64,000 nucleotides of DNA from Chrysoperla carnea (GCF_905475395.1 NC_058339.1:90654520-90718519), one strand, 5' to 3'; positions 25,054-36,986 are shown, numbered from the stretch's first letter. Notes: generated from the sequence alone by a model not told the origin. A program made the numbers and translations.

Positions 25054-26737
25054 TCGAGAAGAAAAGATTTCTGGTTTATGGTGATATCTCGTTCTCAGGT
25101 AGAAAGTTTCTTGAAAAACATTAAAACAGGGGGAAATTTATTTTGGCCTGTAAGATTTTTTTTGTACTATAATCGCCAAAAAAATGATCTCTTAAAATAA
25201 TAAACGCTCATATCAATACAGAAATTCGATTCATTCAATGATTCAATGATCTTTTAGGGAACAATCGAGTCAATAATATTAGCCAAGACTTCCAAATTTT
25301 GTGTTTCCCTCACTTCTCTGGTTGATTCGTCCTCTGATAAAATATACAAATTATTTTCAAAATTTATAAAAGTAAACTAAGCTGGTATTTGATACTGAAC
25401 GCCTCATAACTTGACTAGAATCCACTGAAACTTTAACGATTCTCTTAGTTCTTTGTAACAACCAGAACAAACTAAAAACAAATATATAAACAAAAAAATT
25501 ATTTCCAAAGTTTAGTATCGAATAAATTTTCATGTTCAACATACCCATAAAAAATAAAAAGAAAATGGAAAGTTAGTTTTTCACAGCTATTAAGTATTTT
25601 ATAATTGATATACATTCAAGATTAATTTTGATTTTGCTATTCGATGAAGAAAATAATAATATATGTGTCTATTATTTAGGTTAGTTACTTCGAAAATCGA
25701 AAATAAAAAATATATTTTACAATTTTTTTGCTTAAAGTGGTTCGGCTATTTGAGCAAGCACGGTGAATGTTGTCTCTGACGTCTTGCGGGGCCAAATTTT
25801 AAATTATTTCATTTTAAAATTGTGATTTTTAACCTACCTACCTTATGGAAGAACTCACAATAATGTTAATTGTACAAACATTAATCGATGAATGAGCTTC
25901 AATAAAGGTTTCATCATGAAAAAAATTTATCACAGACTCTCTGTTTATGAAAAAAATTATAAAATCCTGTATGAGTGGGGAATTTACGTTCTTTTTATTT
26001 ATAGGCAATTTTATTACAGATAGGATATACAAATTTCATAATGAACACTTAATATTATTTTCTAGCCTGTATTTTCCCATGCGGTACATTTTTAGAAATT
26101 GAGTCTATTTTTTCATTAGCCAACCCTTTATGACTAAAATAAGGGGTAAATTATAGAATTTGATAAAAGAATAAGAAAAGAAACAAATTGTTGTCAAATT
26201 CACAAAGCTCATATTTTTAGAATTTCTTTAAAAATTTGAGAGTGTTAACTTCACACGACTCGACGATAAAATATTGAAAAAATAATTTATGGAATATGAT
26301 TTTAAAAAAATATCCATATGTAAATATAACTAGAATTGAGAAAGAATGCTAATTTGGTATAATGAAACATGAATTATTATTACCTAGAATTCTCGATTCA
26401 TCGATATAAGCTCATTGTATCGAAATAATATTATAACGATATGAATAATAATTAGGAAATTATGACGTATATATGCATATACAGGTACATGCATTTTAAA
26501 TTTGAAACAATTAGCTGCAGGTGCTAAATTGCAATATTATGCAATCAATTCTCAGGATAAAACATCACTTGGTGTAGTTTGTTAGCTAAATTAGTTCCAA
26601 ATTACAGAAAAAGTAAAAATAACGTAATAATAGTAAACCTTTAAATTCGAAGTCAATAAAGAAAGACATTTTCGGCATTATTAAATTATTCTAAATAGGC
26701 ATTATGAGTATATTCACAAAATATACATATATATATA
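25054..26737. other. No gene seen
   Basis: AT-rich; the two minus-strand open frames of about 63 codons are low-complexity and have no recognisable domain. Confidence 0.5.
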
Positions 26738-27210
26738 TAGGGTGTTCTGTTATTGATAGCAGAAAATTATACCAGTAAATTTAAATTAAGGTTATGAAGA
26801 CAAATTGAAAATATCTTTACCAAATTTCGATCTGAGGCCTGATTCGGGAAATGTGGTAGCTATGGGAAAAATAGAAAGATTTATAAATTCTGTGAATTGG
26901 GATACCTCCCACATCTGTGTCTCTGTATTGGTGAAATAATTTGCTAAATTTGTAATATTTTTTTGTTTTCTTTATAAATAAAGACAACAAAATATTTTTT
27001 TTTTAGTATTCGCTACCCAATTAAAACAATTTGCAGTCAATTATTGTTTTATGATAGTCCCCTATATATTCTAAAGTGACACGTACTAATTTAATGAATT
27101 TGATAGGCTTGTGAATTTATAAATCTTTTTATTTTTTCTATAGCTACATCTCCCGAGCTTTTACATTTGTCTTCATAACCTATTTATATATACACCGTGT
27201 TCTGCCATTG
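26738..27210. repeat. Foldback element with GGTGTTCTG ends
   Basis: AGGTTATGAAGACAAAT near 26791 and its complement ATTTGTCTTCATAACCT near 27165 are inverted, as are AAAGATTTATAAATTC and GAATTTATAAATCTTTT. GTGTTCTG..ATTGA..GCAG occurs directly at both edges. Confidence 0.6.
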
Positions 27211-27575
27211 ACGGCAGAAACCGTGTTTAACAAAATAAGCTTATCAAGAGCAACAAAAAAACTCTTTCCCGAAACAGTAATGAATCGTAATTGAAATGAA
27301 AAGGACAATTTCGGAATAATTAGATTCAATGCGGAATAATTTCAGAGACTGGACGGAATGAAAATGTTGGCTCTACAGTCAGTTTCATAAAATATCTCGA
27401 AAATTACTCATTTAATGGTCAAATAAACACGATTTTTGTAATTTTCGGGTCAAAATTACCTTATAAACTTAGTTTTATCGAAATGGGAAACAAAAACTTT
27501 TTTTACACTTTTTGCAATTTGTAAAAATCGAAAAAATCATAAAAAATTCAAAAAAACACAATTTTTTTAATTTTT

Positions 27576-27737
27576 GGTTGGGTTGGGTTGGGTTGGGTTG
27601 GGTTGGGTTGGGTTGGGTTGGGTTGGGTTGGGTTGGGTTGGGTTAGGTTGGGTTAGGCTGGGTTAGGCTGGGTTAGTTTGGGTTAGGTTGGGTTAGGTTG
27701 GGTTAGGTTGGGTTAGGTTGGGTTAGGTTAGGTTGAG
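27576..27737 (+). repeat. TTGGG/TTAGG pentamer array
   Basis: GGTTG repeats without interruption from 27576 to 27640, then GGTTA alternates with GGTTG or GGCTG. TTAGG is the ancestral insect telomere pentamer, and TTGGG-type variants are known from some insects. Here the array is interstitial, inside a dispersed unit. Confidence 0.9.
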
Positions 27738-27925
27738 TGTGGGTGTGGGTGTGGGTGTGGGTGTGGGTGTGGGTGTGGGTGTGGGTGTGGGTGTGGGTGT
27801 GGGTGTGGGTGTGGGTGTGGGTGTGGGTGTGGGTGTGGGTGTGGGTGTGGGTGTGGGTGTGGGTGTGGGTGTGTTTGTGGGTGTGGGTGTGGGTGTGGGT
27901 GTGTTTGTGGGTGTGGGTGTGGGTT
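27738..27925 (+). repeat. GTGGGT hexamer array
   Basis: About 30 GTGGGT units with two GTGTTT interruptions near 27871 and 27901. Open frames in several phases over it are artefacts. The G-rich strand has strong quadruplex potential. Confidence 0.95.
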
Positions 27926-27942
27926 TTTTCTCAATTTTTTGA

Positions 27943-28023
27943 TCTGTATATATAAAAATAAATTGCTGTGCGTTAGTCTCGCTAAAACTCAAAAACGGCT
28001 GGACCGATTTTCAAAATTTTTTT
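27943..28023 (+). mobile_element. Helitron-like 5' end
   Basis: CTGTATATATAAAAATAAAT leads into TTGCTGTGCGTTAGTCTCGC and AAACGGCTGGACCGATTTT, a start widely found on insect Helitron-type elements. It is cut off near 28024, where non-LTR coding sequence begins. Confidence 0.55.
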
Positions 28024-28337
28024 TTTGTTTTGTTCGCCATAGTTCAGGGATGGTTTAGAAAAAAACTAAACAGAGCTGATATTAGAGTCATCGTAGAGTT
28101 AATCACAGAGCATGATAACCTGAACAAGTTCCAACATCAGATTGGAAAAGGCTATCTCCCGCGTGTGACAGATGCGGAAAAAATTCAGAAGAAACATCGA
28201 TCCACTTTCTCTGTTACTGCCCGGCGCTCATACAGCAGCGAAGGAAATGGTTTGGTTCGACCATAGTCGAACCAGAAGAAATTAAGAAACTCAGAGCTAG
28301 GCAAATTCTGGGTTTCAGTACATCAGTTGGTTTATAG
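28024..28337 (+). pseudogene. Non-LTR retrotransposon (LINE) C-terminal fragment
   Basis: Conceptual translation gives ELITEHDNLNKFQ, then after a one-base frame slip near 28165 CDRCGKNSEETSIHFLCYCP and the tail IKKLRARQILGFSTSVGL before a stop at 28335-28337. The C-x2-C..H-x4-C pattern with ET..H.L..CP is typical of the region following the RNase H domain in insect non-LTR elements. It is 5'-truncated and frameshifted, hence non-functional. Confidence 0.7.
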
Positions 28338-28629
28338 TAGCCACTGAAAAGCGTAGCGGGGATAGAGTGGTCTATTTGGCGATGCTAGAGCATGGTCCGC
28401 TAACTTCCATATCCATACCCCATAGATGGTATTTGCCAATCACATTATTTTTCATAAACATTGGTTTGGCTGTTGATTTAGGGGCTTGCTCCAGGACTGC
28501 CAGATGGAATAATTGGATACAAAAAAGGAATAATTTTGTAATTCTCTGTATTCAGCTAGTATATATATATTTATAAATATTTATATATATGTAGTAGCTT
28601 TTAAAAATTTCTGTCTACCTTGTCTAAAA
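28338..28629 (+). other. Unassigned stretch ending in CAGCTAGT
   Basis: No gene seen. It ends ATTCAGCTAGTATATATATA near 28565. CTAGT is the form of the local Helitron 3' ends, but the GC-rich hairpin that should precede it is not obvious, so a Helitron boundary is only a guess. Confidence 0.3.
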
Positions 28630-28880
28630 GTTCTGTCTAAAAACTGGCCCTACGAACCCATGGCCCATTGATCTATAATACACGTTTACGAGCTCAAAGT
28701 CACTTTTTACGTCCTGAACACACTATCAAAATCGATAACTCTGTTTGTTTTTGAGTTATCATGCCCGCGGTCAGACGTATACAAAAGTTTTGTTTGTAGC
28801 ATCCATATTTTTAAGCGTTACAAACTTGGAACTAAACCTAATATACTCCTAATACCTTCATATATACAGGGTATAAAAAT
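28630..28880 (-). repeat. R550 fragment
   Basis: Diverged minus-oriented left half: GTTTTTGAGTTATCATGCC, TTTTTAAGCGTTACAAACTT and ATATATACAGGGTATAAAAA. Confidence 0.65.
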
Positions 28881-29719
28881 AGTATTTTTTATGTATGAGC
28901 CGACTAATAGTTGATTCCAGTACTGTCTGGAAAAAAGGAAACGTGATCGAATTTCTATTATAAAATAATAATTAGAGAAGTCAATAGTTAATATTTATAA
29001 ATAAATATTATCTATCAATACGAAAAATATATATTGTTTGTGTTTTTTATGCTAATTATTATTTATGAAATGCTAATTATTATTAAAATTTGATCAAAAC
29101 GAAAGATCATATACCTACTAGTTAAGGTCCATTTATCATATTCCATTAACGATTTTATAACATCTTTCTGATGAATACAAATACGTGCACGCTCGGAAGA
29201 AAGAGCACGAAAGAAAAAATATTAAAAAAGGATTAAAAAGACATTGTCCTCCTCTACTCTTTTCCAACTCAGTCCCATACGAAAAAATTCATGTCTCACC
29301 GTTAACTGAACGTAAAGTAAATACGCTCAACTCGTCAATAAAACCACATCTCAGCTGCATACAATAAAACAGAGCCACACATACACTTTAGTACCTCAGT
29401 CGTTGTTCTTTTTCAAATGTTTTTGTTTGCCAATTACGATTTGAATCTATTAAAAGCTACTTTTGCGAGGATCACACGCCTCTTGATCTTATGTGCACAT
29501 CTACCGTCTTGAACTATAAGAGCTCCAAGGCATACATATTGGTTCCCTTGTTCCACCATTTCCAATTTGGTGAATTGGTCAATAAAAGTTTGGTATAAAT
29601 GAAAGTTGCGTTTTTGACCATTATCAGTGGATCACGACACAAAATTCCGTCAAATCTATTTTTATTATTGTAACGAGTGTGATATCGTGAGCGGCTATGG
29701 GAAGGACTCTTCTAAATAC

Positions 29720-30660
29720 TGTGGCCAGTCAAGCGAACGATAGAACAGGGGTCAGATATATACTATCGAAACGGTTATGTTTTACACGTAACTAAAATGA
29801 ATTTACTAATGCAGAAAATTGTTATATAGACTGCATATTGCATATAAATAACGGTTATGACTATCAGTCAGTTAGATGTTAGAACAGAGCTGGTCAGTCA
29901 GCCCTTATTTATGAACAATAAATAAATAAGATAAAGTTATGATATCCGTGGTATTTAAATGAATTTATTAAAGCTGAAAATTGTTATACAGCTTGTATTT
30001 TGCATATAAATAACAGTTATGACAGTCAGTCAGTTAAATGTTAGAAAAGGGCTGGTCAGTCAGCCCTTATTTATGAACAATAAATAAATAAGATTCATTT
30101 ATAACTTCCGCGGTATTTAAATGAATTTATTAAAGCTGAAAATTGTTGTACAACTTGTATATTGCATATAGATAACAGTTATGACAATCAGTCAGTTAAA
30201 TGTTAGAACAGGGCTGATCAGTCAGCGTTTATTTATGTAAATAAATAAATATGAATCATTTTTGATTATTTATAACTGTTTTTAAATGCTATATATAACC
30301 TGTATAACTATTTCTGCTTTAATAAATCCATTGAAACTCCACGGCAATCATATCTAAATCTTATTTATTTATTGTACATACATAAGAGCTGACTGACCAG
30401 CCCTGTTCTAATATTTAACTGACTGACTGTCATAGCTGTTATTTATATGCAATATACAATCTGTATAACAATTTCCAATTTTAGTAAATTCATTTCAGTG
30501 CCACGTAAAAGATAACCGTTTCGATATATCTGACCCCTGTTCTATCGTTCGCTTGACTGACCGCAATAAGTGTGTGTGCACAATTACTATAACCCGACCT
30601 TAAATGATCAGCTTTAGTAACTTCAACGAATTTGTTTTGGCCTGACTCTTCCATTATAAC
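29720..30660. repeat. Foldback element with 162-base tandem units
   Basis: Three direct units start GAATTTA at 29799, 29961 and 30123, each carrying CAGTCAGTTA.ATGTTAGAA and GCCCTTATTTATGAACAATA. From about 30,290 the units run inverted (two copies) to the end GGCCTGACTCTTCCATTATA. No coding capacity. Confidence 0.8.
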
Positions 30661-31284
30661 AGCCAGTCGATAAGGAGAGTTTAGGATGAACGATTACCAC
30701 TCGGTTCAGAGTGAAGAATTGTTACTGCAAAAAAACAATATTGTAATTTGTTTTTGCTGAAAAATTAAATGTACTCTCATAAAGTTAATATATATTAAAG
30801 TTTTCAAAGAATTCACCCAGTGGTGTTATTATTGTATCGAACCTACGGAAGAAAACATTAAAATATGTTGAAAACACTACAGAAATATTTGCAATTGAAT
30901 TAAAATGTGTATAATCAAATTCCAATAGGGAATGTGAGACTATTGTAATCGTATTCTAGTAACCACTGTGTTATTTGAGCATGAGCTGACTGTCATGGAC
31001 ATGGTCGTTTAACTACCTGCCTAACTGGCTGCCTAGCCAACCAGATCCGAAGTGACTGTGCTTTTATTCACATTAAATTTTAATTATTATTGTACTGTTT
31101 TAAATACTTAATTGTAACGTTAAGATATGATTCCAATGCTGCGACGGTCGAGTAATGCTGACGCGTTGATTACTGTTTGTGATACTTCAAAGTGAAGTTA
31201 ACTAAACTGAAGTAAAATTAGTGACCGCGATATTCTATCATGCCTATTACTCGAAGAAATTGAAGAAGAAGGAATTCTATTGGT

Positions 31285-31560
31285 ACAAATGATGCTTGAG
31301 GGTAAACCTGAAGTCCATACTTATATCAAACAAGGAAAGATGAAGATTTCTTGGAAAACTTATCAGTAAACAATTATTTCAGGATGGCAAAAAGTACCAG
31401 AAAGTTCTTAGGCTAAACGTAGCTCAGTTTAAATATGTTTTAGATCATATACAGAAGGGTATTAGAAAAGATTCTTCACTCAGATATCAGTGCCCTAGCA
31501 CCTCTGAAGACGATTTTTGTCATCAACACTTGAAACCACTACTTTGGAAGTCATTTTTGT
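31285..31560 (+). pseudogene. Possible PIF/Harbinger transposase fragment
   Basis: Pieces in different frames read LVQMMLEGKPEVHTYIK, FRMAKSTRKFL and RLNVAQFKYVLDHIQKGIRK with CPSTSED. The FRM..AQF.YVL..I order resembles the N-terminal part of Harbinger transposases. Frame breaks exclude function, and the short length keeps the call tentative. Confidence 0.4.
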
Positions 31561-32185
31561 AAATTAATTAATTAATTGTTTTTTTGTGGTATAAATACTT
31601 TCAGCTGCAGCGGCAGCAACCGCAGTGACGCGTCTAAGACAACGCTTGCATTATATTTCATAGTAGCAGCATACTGCGTCTGCCAAAACATAGGAACCAT
31701 ACCTTTTCTGAGCTGAAATTGTAGATTAGAGAAATCTGCTTATAGCACAGAGAAGAAACATAGGAGACAAGTTCGGCAATCAACTCAAAGAAAATGAATC
31801 AGAAAAAGCTCCGAATCAGAAACAATTTATAGACAACAATTGTCGTTAAATGGATCGGATTTACGTAATTTTTGGGTCATAATTACTTGCATTTTTACTA
31901 AAACTGACCGAAGTTAAACCAAAATTTTAATAATAAATCGTCAAATTACTTTAGTTTTGTTTGATCCAAAATCCAAAGTAAATTTCCAAAAATGATATCA
32001 TAACAGTTAATGTGTATTTCCCACGGTGATTCTTTTTAAATAGCCTTGCTATAATTTTGGACAAAACTCCCATCCTACACTTTTTGCATACGAGTAAGTA
32101 CGAGAACAATACTGATAGATACGATACGTCGTTGCTATTTTGATGGATAAATATCTGTGTAATGTGTTTATTCGTCATATAAATC

Positions 32186-32374
32186 GTGCCGTTTAAAATG
32201 AACAGAGAAGGTAAGTTACATTTGTGTTGGGATGGTCAACAAATTTATTCACTTCGTAGTCACAAGTATTTACTTTTCTCGAAGGGAAGAAAGACTTTGA
32301 TGGACGCCATCGAGTGTATTATAACGTCTAAAAGTCAGTCGTCCAAAGCAATCAAAGACCCCTTAAGGTACTAA
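32186..32374 (+). pseudogene. Short frame with weak FLYWCH-like look
   Basis: REGKLHLCWDGQQIYSLRSH followed later by ECIITSKSQSSKAI vaguely resembles a FLYWCH zinc finger, a domain often carried by transposons, but the key W-x-C and HxH residues are missing. Not called as a gene. Confidence 0.2.
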
Positions 32375-32569
32375 CCTAAATCAGTGAAAGACTGCACCAT
32401 ATTCTCCTAATACAAACTATCGAAAAATTGATATTTTTTGGAATTTTTTTATAATTTTAAACAAAACAAAATCCAGCTTAAACCAATTCTTAAACAACTG
32501 TACTACAACATTACTATGCCAATTTAACAAAAATCAAATTAAAATTTTATTTTTTTGTTGTCATTTCCA

Positions 32570-32700
32570 CCGGTGGTTGTGGTAGCTTGGTAGAGTGTTG
32601 CACTTAGGTTTAAGGTTCAGAGCTCATATAAGCCGGTCACTTTCAATTGCTCAATCAATACTCAATCAGATTGATAACCTCTCCATCACATACAATTTTT
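32570..32700 (+). mobile_element. Possible tRNA-derived SINE
   Basis: GGTTGTGGTAGCTTGGTAGA resembles an A box and GGTTCAGAGCTC a decayed B box, followed by TTGCTCAATCAATACTCAAT and a T-rich tail. Weak pol III boxes keep this tentative. Confidence 0.35.
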
Positions 32701-33620
32701 TTTTTTAATATTTTTAAATTTTGAAAAACAGAAGGCAAAGTTTAATTTCTTCCAAACGGAATATCACTGAAGTATGATATTAAAATTGTTATTGAAAGTC
32801 ATTCTTACTGATACATATCACCTATAGACGAATAATTTTAGATCAAAAAAGGCTAAAATGAAGAATTTTGATGTACCTCAACCTATCGGGCCAGTTTTTT
32901 TTTTTAATGTTCAGGAAGGTCTATATATCAAAATCTACATCTAACTACTTGCCGCTAGAAAGTTTGGCCTTTGCTACGGGCCAAAAAAGCTCATTATTAA
33001 AATAGGTGATTTTTGAAAATTTCAAAACCTTGAAAATATGCAACAAAATGGGCCAGAAACGCTGATCATTATTCTGAAGTCAGAATTTCGATATACTCCC
33101 CCCCCCCTCCTGGGGTAATTTAACCCGCTGGTCTAAGTTTTATATTTACAGAAAATTGCATTGTTAGGTCAACGAAGGGCGAAAAACCACCTTTTTTGGT
33201 TTTTTACCTCCCAACTAGTAAACAAATTATATCGTGCGGTAAAGGAGCATGGTTCGCCCACAGCGATTTATTTATTTGACTTGTATTACCTACATTGGTA
33301 CATTAACTTTATATACTGTTGGTGTTATGTACATTTAGATAAATAGACAATGTATGTTGCTAATGGTAAAACCATGTACCTTTTATCCATATCAGCACCA
33401 GCACAGTAGACCTTAGACCCATCATCATTATAGTACGGGAGGTAAATACACAATACAACACCTTTGTACAATACACACATTCTACTATATAATAATACAT
33501 ATACATATCTATTTATTATTAAAACATAATGTTCTGACCGATTTACGAATTAAACCATTCGTTGAAATTTTTACTCAGAGTCGAATATCTTGGGTCTTTG
33601 TCCAACTTATTACTGTGTGT

Positions 33621-34117
33621 CCGAAACAGTAATGAATCGTAATTGAAATGAAAAGGACAATTTCGGAATAATTAGATTCAATGCGGAATAATTTCAGAGA
33701 CTGAACGGAATGAAAATGTTGGCTCTACAGTCAGATTCATAAAATATCTCGAAAATTACTCATTTAATGGTCAAATAAACACGATTTTTGTAATTTTCGG
33801 GTCAAAATTACCTTATAAACTTAGTTTTATCGAAATCGGAAACAAAAACTTTTTTTACACTTTTTGCAATTTGTAAAAATCGAAAAATTCATAAAAAATT
33901 CCAAAAAACACAATTTTTGTAATTTTTGGTTGGGTTGGGTTGGGTTGGGTTAGGCTGGGTTAGGCTGGGTTAGGCTGGGTTAGGCTGGGTTAGGTTGGGT
34001 TAGGTTGGGTTAGGTTGGGTTAGCTTGGGTTAGCTTGGGTTGGGTGTGGGTGTGGGTGTGGGTGTGGGTTGAGTTGGGTTTTTTTTCAATTTTATTGATC
34101 TGTATATATAAAAATTC
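33621..34117 (+). mobile_element. Mobile unit with telomere-like arrays, copy 2
   Basis: The head differs from copy 1 at only a few bases. The arrays are shorter: GGTTG/GGTTA/GGCTG units from 33929 to about 34042, then four GTGGGT-type units. The tail TTGATCTGTATATATAAAAA is the same. Confidence 0.8.
33929..34069 (+). repeat. TTGGG/TTAGG and GTGGGT arrays, second copy
   Basis: Three to four GGTTG units, then GGTTA alternating with GGCTG, GGTTG or GCTTG, then a short GTGGGT run. It is the shorter counterpart of the array at 27576-27925. Confidence 0.9.
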
Positions 34118-35012
34118 AAACAATGGGGAAATTCGATCACTGCAAATAATAATAATATACACATATAGAACATTGTTTGTTCAAAAATTTTATCGTGTTT
34201 TTCGTGACATATTGAAGTCACATTAAATTTTGGAGCAATGTTGTCTACATAAAAAAAAAAAAAAACAGTTTGGGAATTTAATATGTTTTGACTGCAAGTT
34301 TTCTTGAATATATTTAATTGGTTCGAAAATAAGTCTCTAATAAGTTTCAGTTTAGTTCCAAAATAAATTTCATTTGAAATGTATTCAGTTTCAGAAGAAA
34401 ATTGTTTCCTACACAATTTTGTTATCAAATTTACTTTTTCAATCTCTTTCCTAATTATTTATGTTACAATATTGGTTCGGTCAGAAAGAAAATTGATATT
34501 TGAGGTTTTAGTATCTGAAATTAGGTGGCAAGGAAAGGGGGTTTAAAAGAAATGGATAACAAAAAATTTGCAAACAATTTAACTTTCTACTACAATTTAA
34601 AAAAAAATGAAAATAGTTATCAGTAGCAAAATTGTAGAAAATGAAGTTATTTGTAATTGTTATTTTAACATTCTCAATCTTACAATGATCGAAGCAAATG
34701 AGCTTCGTGTGAGAAAAAATTAAAAACTTGCCATTTCGTTTCTTTAAAAAAAAATTTCTTTCTATTTTACAGTTTCATATTTTAATAAATAAATTCATAA
34801 CACAAAGGAGCAAAATGGAATGAATCCCTTCAACCTATATAAATGATTGTGTACCATGTTAAGTCGAACGTAAATTCATCAATTTAGTCCAGTACTATTA
34901 GTTTTTTACCTCGGAACCCAGTTATATTGAATGGATTTTACTTTTTCTGAATTTTCTGAATTTTTTATACTAAAAAGAAAAAAGTTTACCCATTGAAATC
35001 TCCCGCTTCCGC

Positions 35013-35271
35013 TTTTATACCCTGTGTATATGATATATTTATCAAGGTATACAAATTTTAATCACAAGTTTGTAACGCTTAGAAATATTGATGATACGAA
35101 CAAAAAGACGCACAGACGGAGGGATGGGCTACCGGAAATTGATTGTTTAGGTGATTTTATGAACACCTTTACCAAAATTTTGTTCGAATCATCAATATTT
35201 CTAAGCGTTACAAACTTGTGATTAAAATGTGTATACCTTCATTAATATATCATATACACAGGATATAAAAA
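35013..35271. repeat. R550-derived foldback (two left ends, inverted)
   Basis: Left arm 35013-35102 and right arm 35183-35271 are nearly perfect inverted copies of the R550 left end (CACAAGTTTGTAACGCTTAG..ATATTGATGAT). About 80 bases of R550 interior (GACGGAGGGATGGGCTACCG, GTGATTTTATGAACACC) lie between them. Confidence 0.8.
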
Positions 35272-35659
35272 CAGAATCGGAAGGTTTCAATAGGTAAACT
35301 TTTTACTGATTAGTATAAGAAATTCAGAAAAATCAAAGTCCATTCACTATAACTTGGTTCCGTTATTTTTGATTTATAATGACTAACTGTACTCGACTAA
35401 TTATTATAATAAAAAAAATCGAATTAAGAGCTCTGCATTTAAGAAAAATGGAGACTTTACTAATCCTTACGACACGTAGGTTTTACGTGTCTTTCTTTGA
35501 AACGTTTTGTAGCCTTAACAGCTTTAAGGATTTTAGCTTATAAGGTGTCGTTAGATTCGTCTAAAGAAGAGGGGAGTATCATTGAATATTATTTTAAGTG
35601 GGGTCATTGAATAGATTTTTGAAAATCCTAGCTAAAAATGAATTTTAAAATAAAAATAC

Positions 35660-35836
35660 CCGACTGCGTTAAATAAAAACAGAAAAGTAAAATAGCAAAT
35701 CCAGTAGTTTACATAGATACTTTAAAAGTCGGAACCCATTCAAATATTCCCAATAATAATGAGCCCCTACAGTTAAAGCGTTATGTAAACTACTGGACTT
35801 GTTGATTTCTTTTCAGTTTTTATTTAACGCAGGCGG
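35660..35836. repeat. Foldback MITE
   Basis: CGACTGCGTTAAATAAAAAC at 35661 and its mirror TTTTTATTTAACGCAGGCGG near 35817, with the arms continuing to CAGTAGTTTACAT / ATGTAAACTACTG, about 53 bases each. Confidence 0.7.
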
Positions 35837-36324
35837 ATTTTATGATTTTATTAATTTAGACACCAATCCGACTTTTATAAAACCTCTGGAAGACAGTAGA
35901 TAAAAGAAAAACTTCGTTGAATTTACTTTCTGTTCCCTGTTAAATGTATGCTGTATATTTACAAATATTACATGGATATAACTCCACATTTTTGTTAAAC
36001 TTGTTTCACTTTTGATATCATATGATTGTGTTCCTACAGTACGAGTATGCAGAGCTTTGTAATATACGTTATATTTGAGTTTTTTTTTATTACATAAATG
36101 ACATTCAACACCTCTAGAGTTCTATCTCTCTATATATGTAGAAATATAAGAAACATATTTAATATGAAAATGAAAAGAAATTTCAAATATAGTGTTCAAA
36201 GCAAATGTTCACAAATTAAATTTTATCAATTTAGTATGACTTACTACATAGCCCTGGAGCCCGTCACAATAAAACTGCATTTACACGGATTTCGAGATTT
36301 CACATATAAATGAATACTATTTAA

Positions 36325-36986
36325 GGTAGTACCTCCACGAAAGTGATATTCCAAGAATTTCTCAAAACTCAGAATATAAAATATTTAATTCATAATACAC
36401 ATGCTGTTAAAATTAGAAGATGATTTACCATGTCATACATGAGATATTAGCAATTAAAAGTGACGCAATTTGTACGTGTACGTGCCCGTAGCATGGGCGA
36501 AGCGTGGAAAAATGACAAATTTATATTTATTTATCAATGAATGACGTTCACCATCTCTATGAAAATCTAATATAATGTAGAATACTATATTTAGAAAATA
36601 TAAAAAAAAAATAAAAATTATTTACCATATAGTTTCGATAAAAAACTTAAATAAATAACTCGTTTTAGCGATGATTTTTTGTGGAGGGGATATAAAGACT
36701 AGTGGTATGGAAACGATGTGGCAACGGATACTGTATAGTTTATAAGTTGGGTGGTAATATGTACATGTATAGGTATAGGATAAATAATAATAAGAATAAT
36801 GCGACGTTGCCACATTTCCATACAGAGGTATATTTCATAGTGTGTGTGTATACGTATAGGGGATATAGTAGTGGAGGAAATACAGTCTTGTGAAAAAAAT
36901 ATATGGTACAGTCATAGCACAGTTAATGCGCCGAATGATAGTATTAGTCCAAAACTTTTTGACTGGACTGTCGCGGAGGAACTACC
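36325..36986. mobile_element. MITE X, TTAA-flanked
   Basis: Inverted ends GGTAGTACCTCCACGA and (complement of 3' end) GGTAGTTCCTCCGCGA, flanked by TTAA at 36321-36324 and 36987-36990. 662 bases, no transposase. A smaller inverted pair (GTATGGAAA..GTGGCAACG) lies at 36704 and 36803. TTAA duplication is the mark of piggyBac-type integration. Confidence 0.75.

Larger units (their letters stand above)
27269..27957 (+). mobile_element. Mobile unit with telomere-like arrays, copy 1
   Basis: A unique 307-base head (starting CCGAAACAGTAATGAATCG) is followed by about 13 pure GGTTG units, then alternating GGTTA/GGTTG/GGCTG, then a long GTGGGT array. The unit ends with TGATCTGTATATATAAAAAT. The copy at 33,621 has an almost identical head of 308 bases and the same tail, so the whole arrangement is a transposed or duplicated unit. 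Element class unknown; no coding capacity. Confidence 0.8.

Noticed and set aside
27723..27992. Overlapping open frames of 68-89 codons over the hexamer array (poly Thr-Pro, His-Pro, Val-Gly, Trp-Val)
   Set aside because: They are translations of the GTGGGT/ACCCAC simple repeat in every phase; no gene signal.
29799..30285. CRISPR-like regular repetition
   Set aside because: The 162-base units are contiguous tandem copies without unique spacers, followed by inverted units, in a eukaryotic genome.
27576..34069. Chromosome end or ancient chromosome fusion
   Set aside because: The pentamer arrays are short, mixed, and sit inside two copies of the same unit with ordinary sequence on both sides.
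34030..34428. 132-codon minus-strand open frame
   Set aside because: Its C-terminus is the simple-repeat array and the rest is AT-rich with no recognisable domain.
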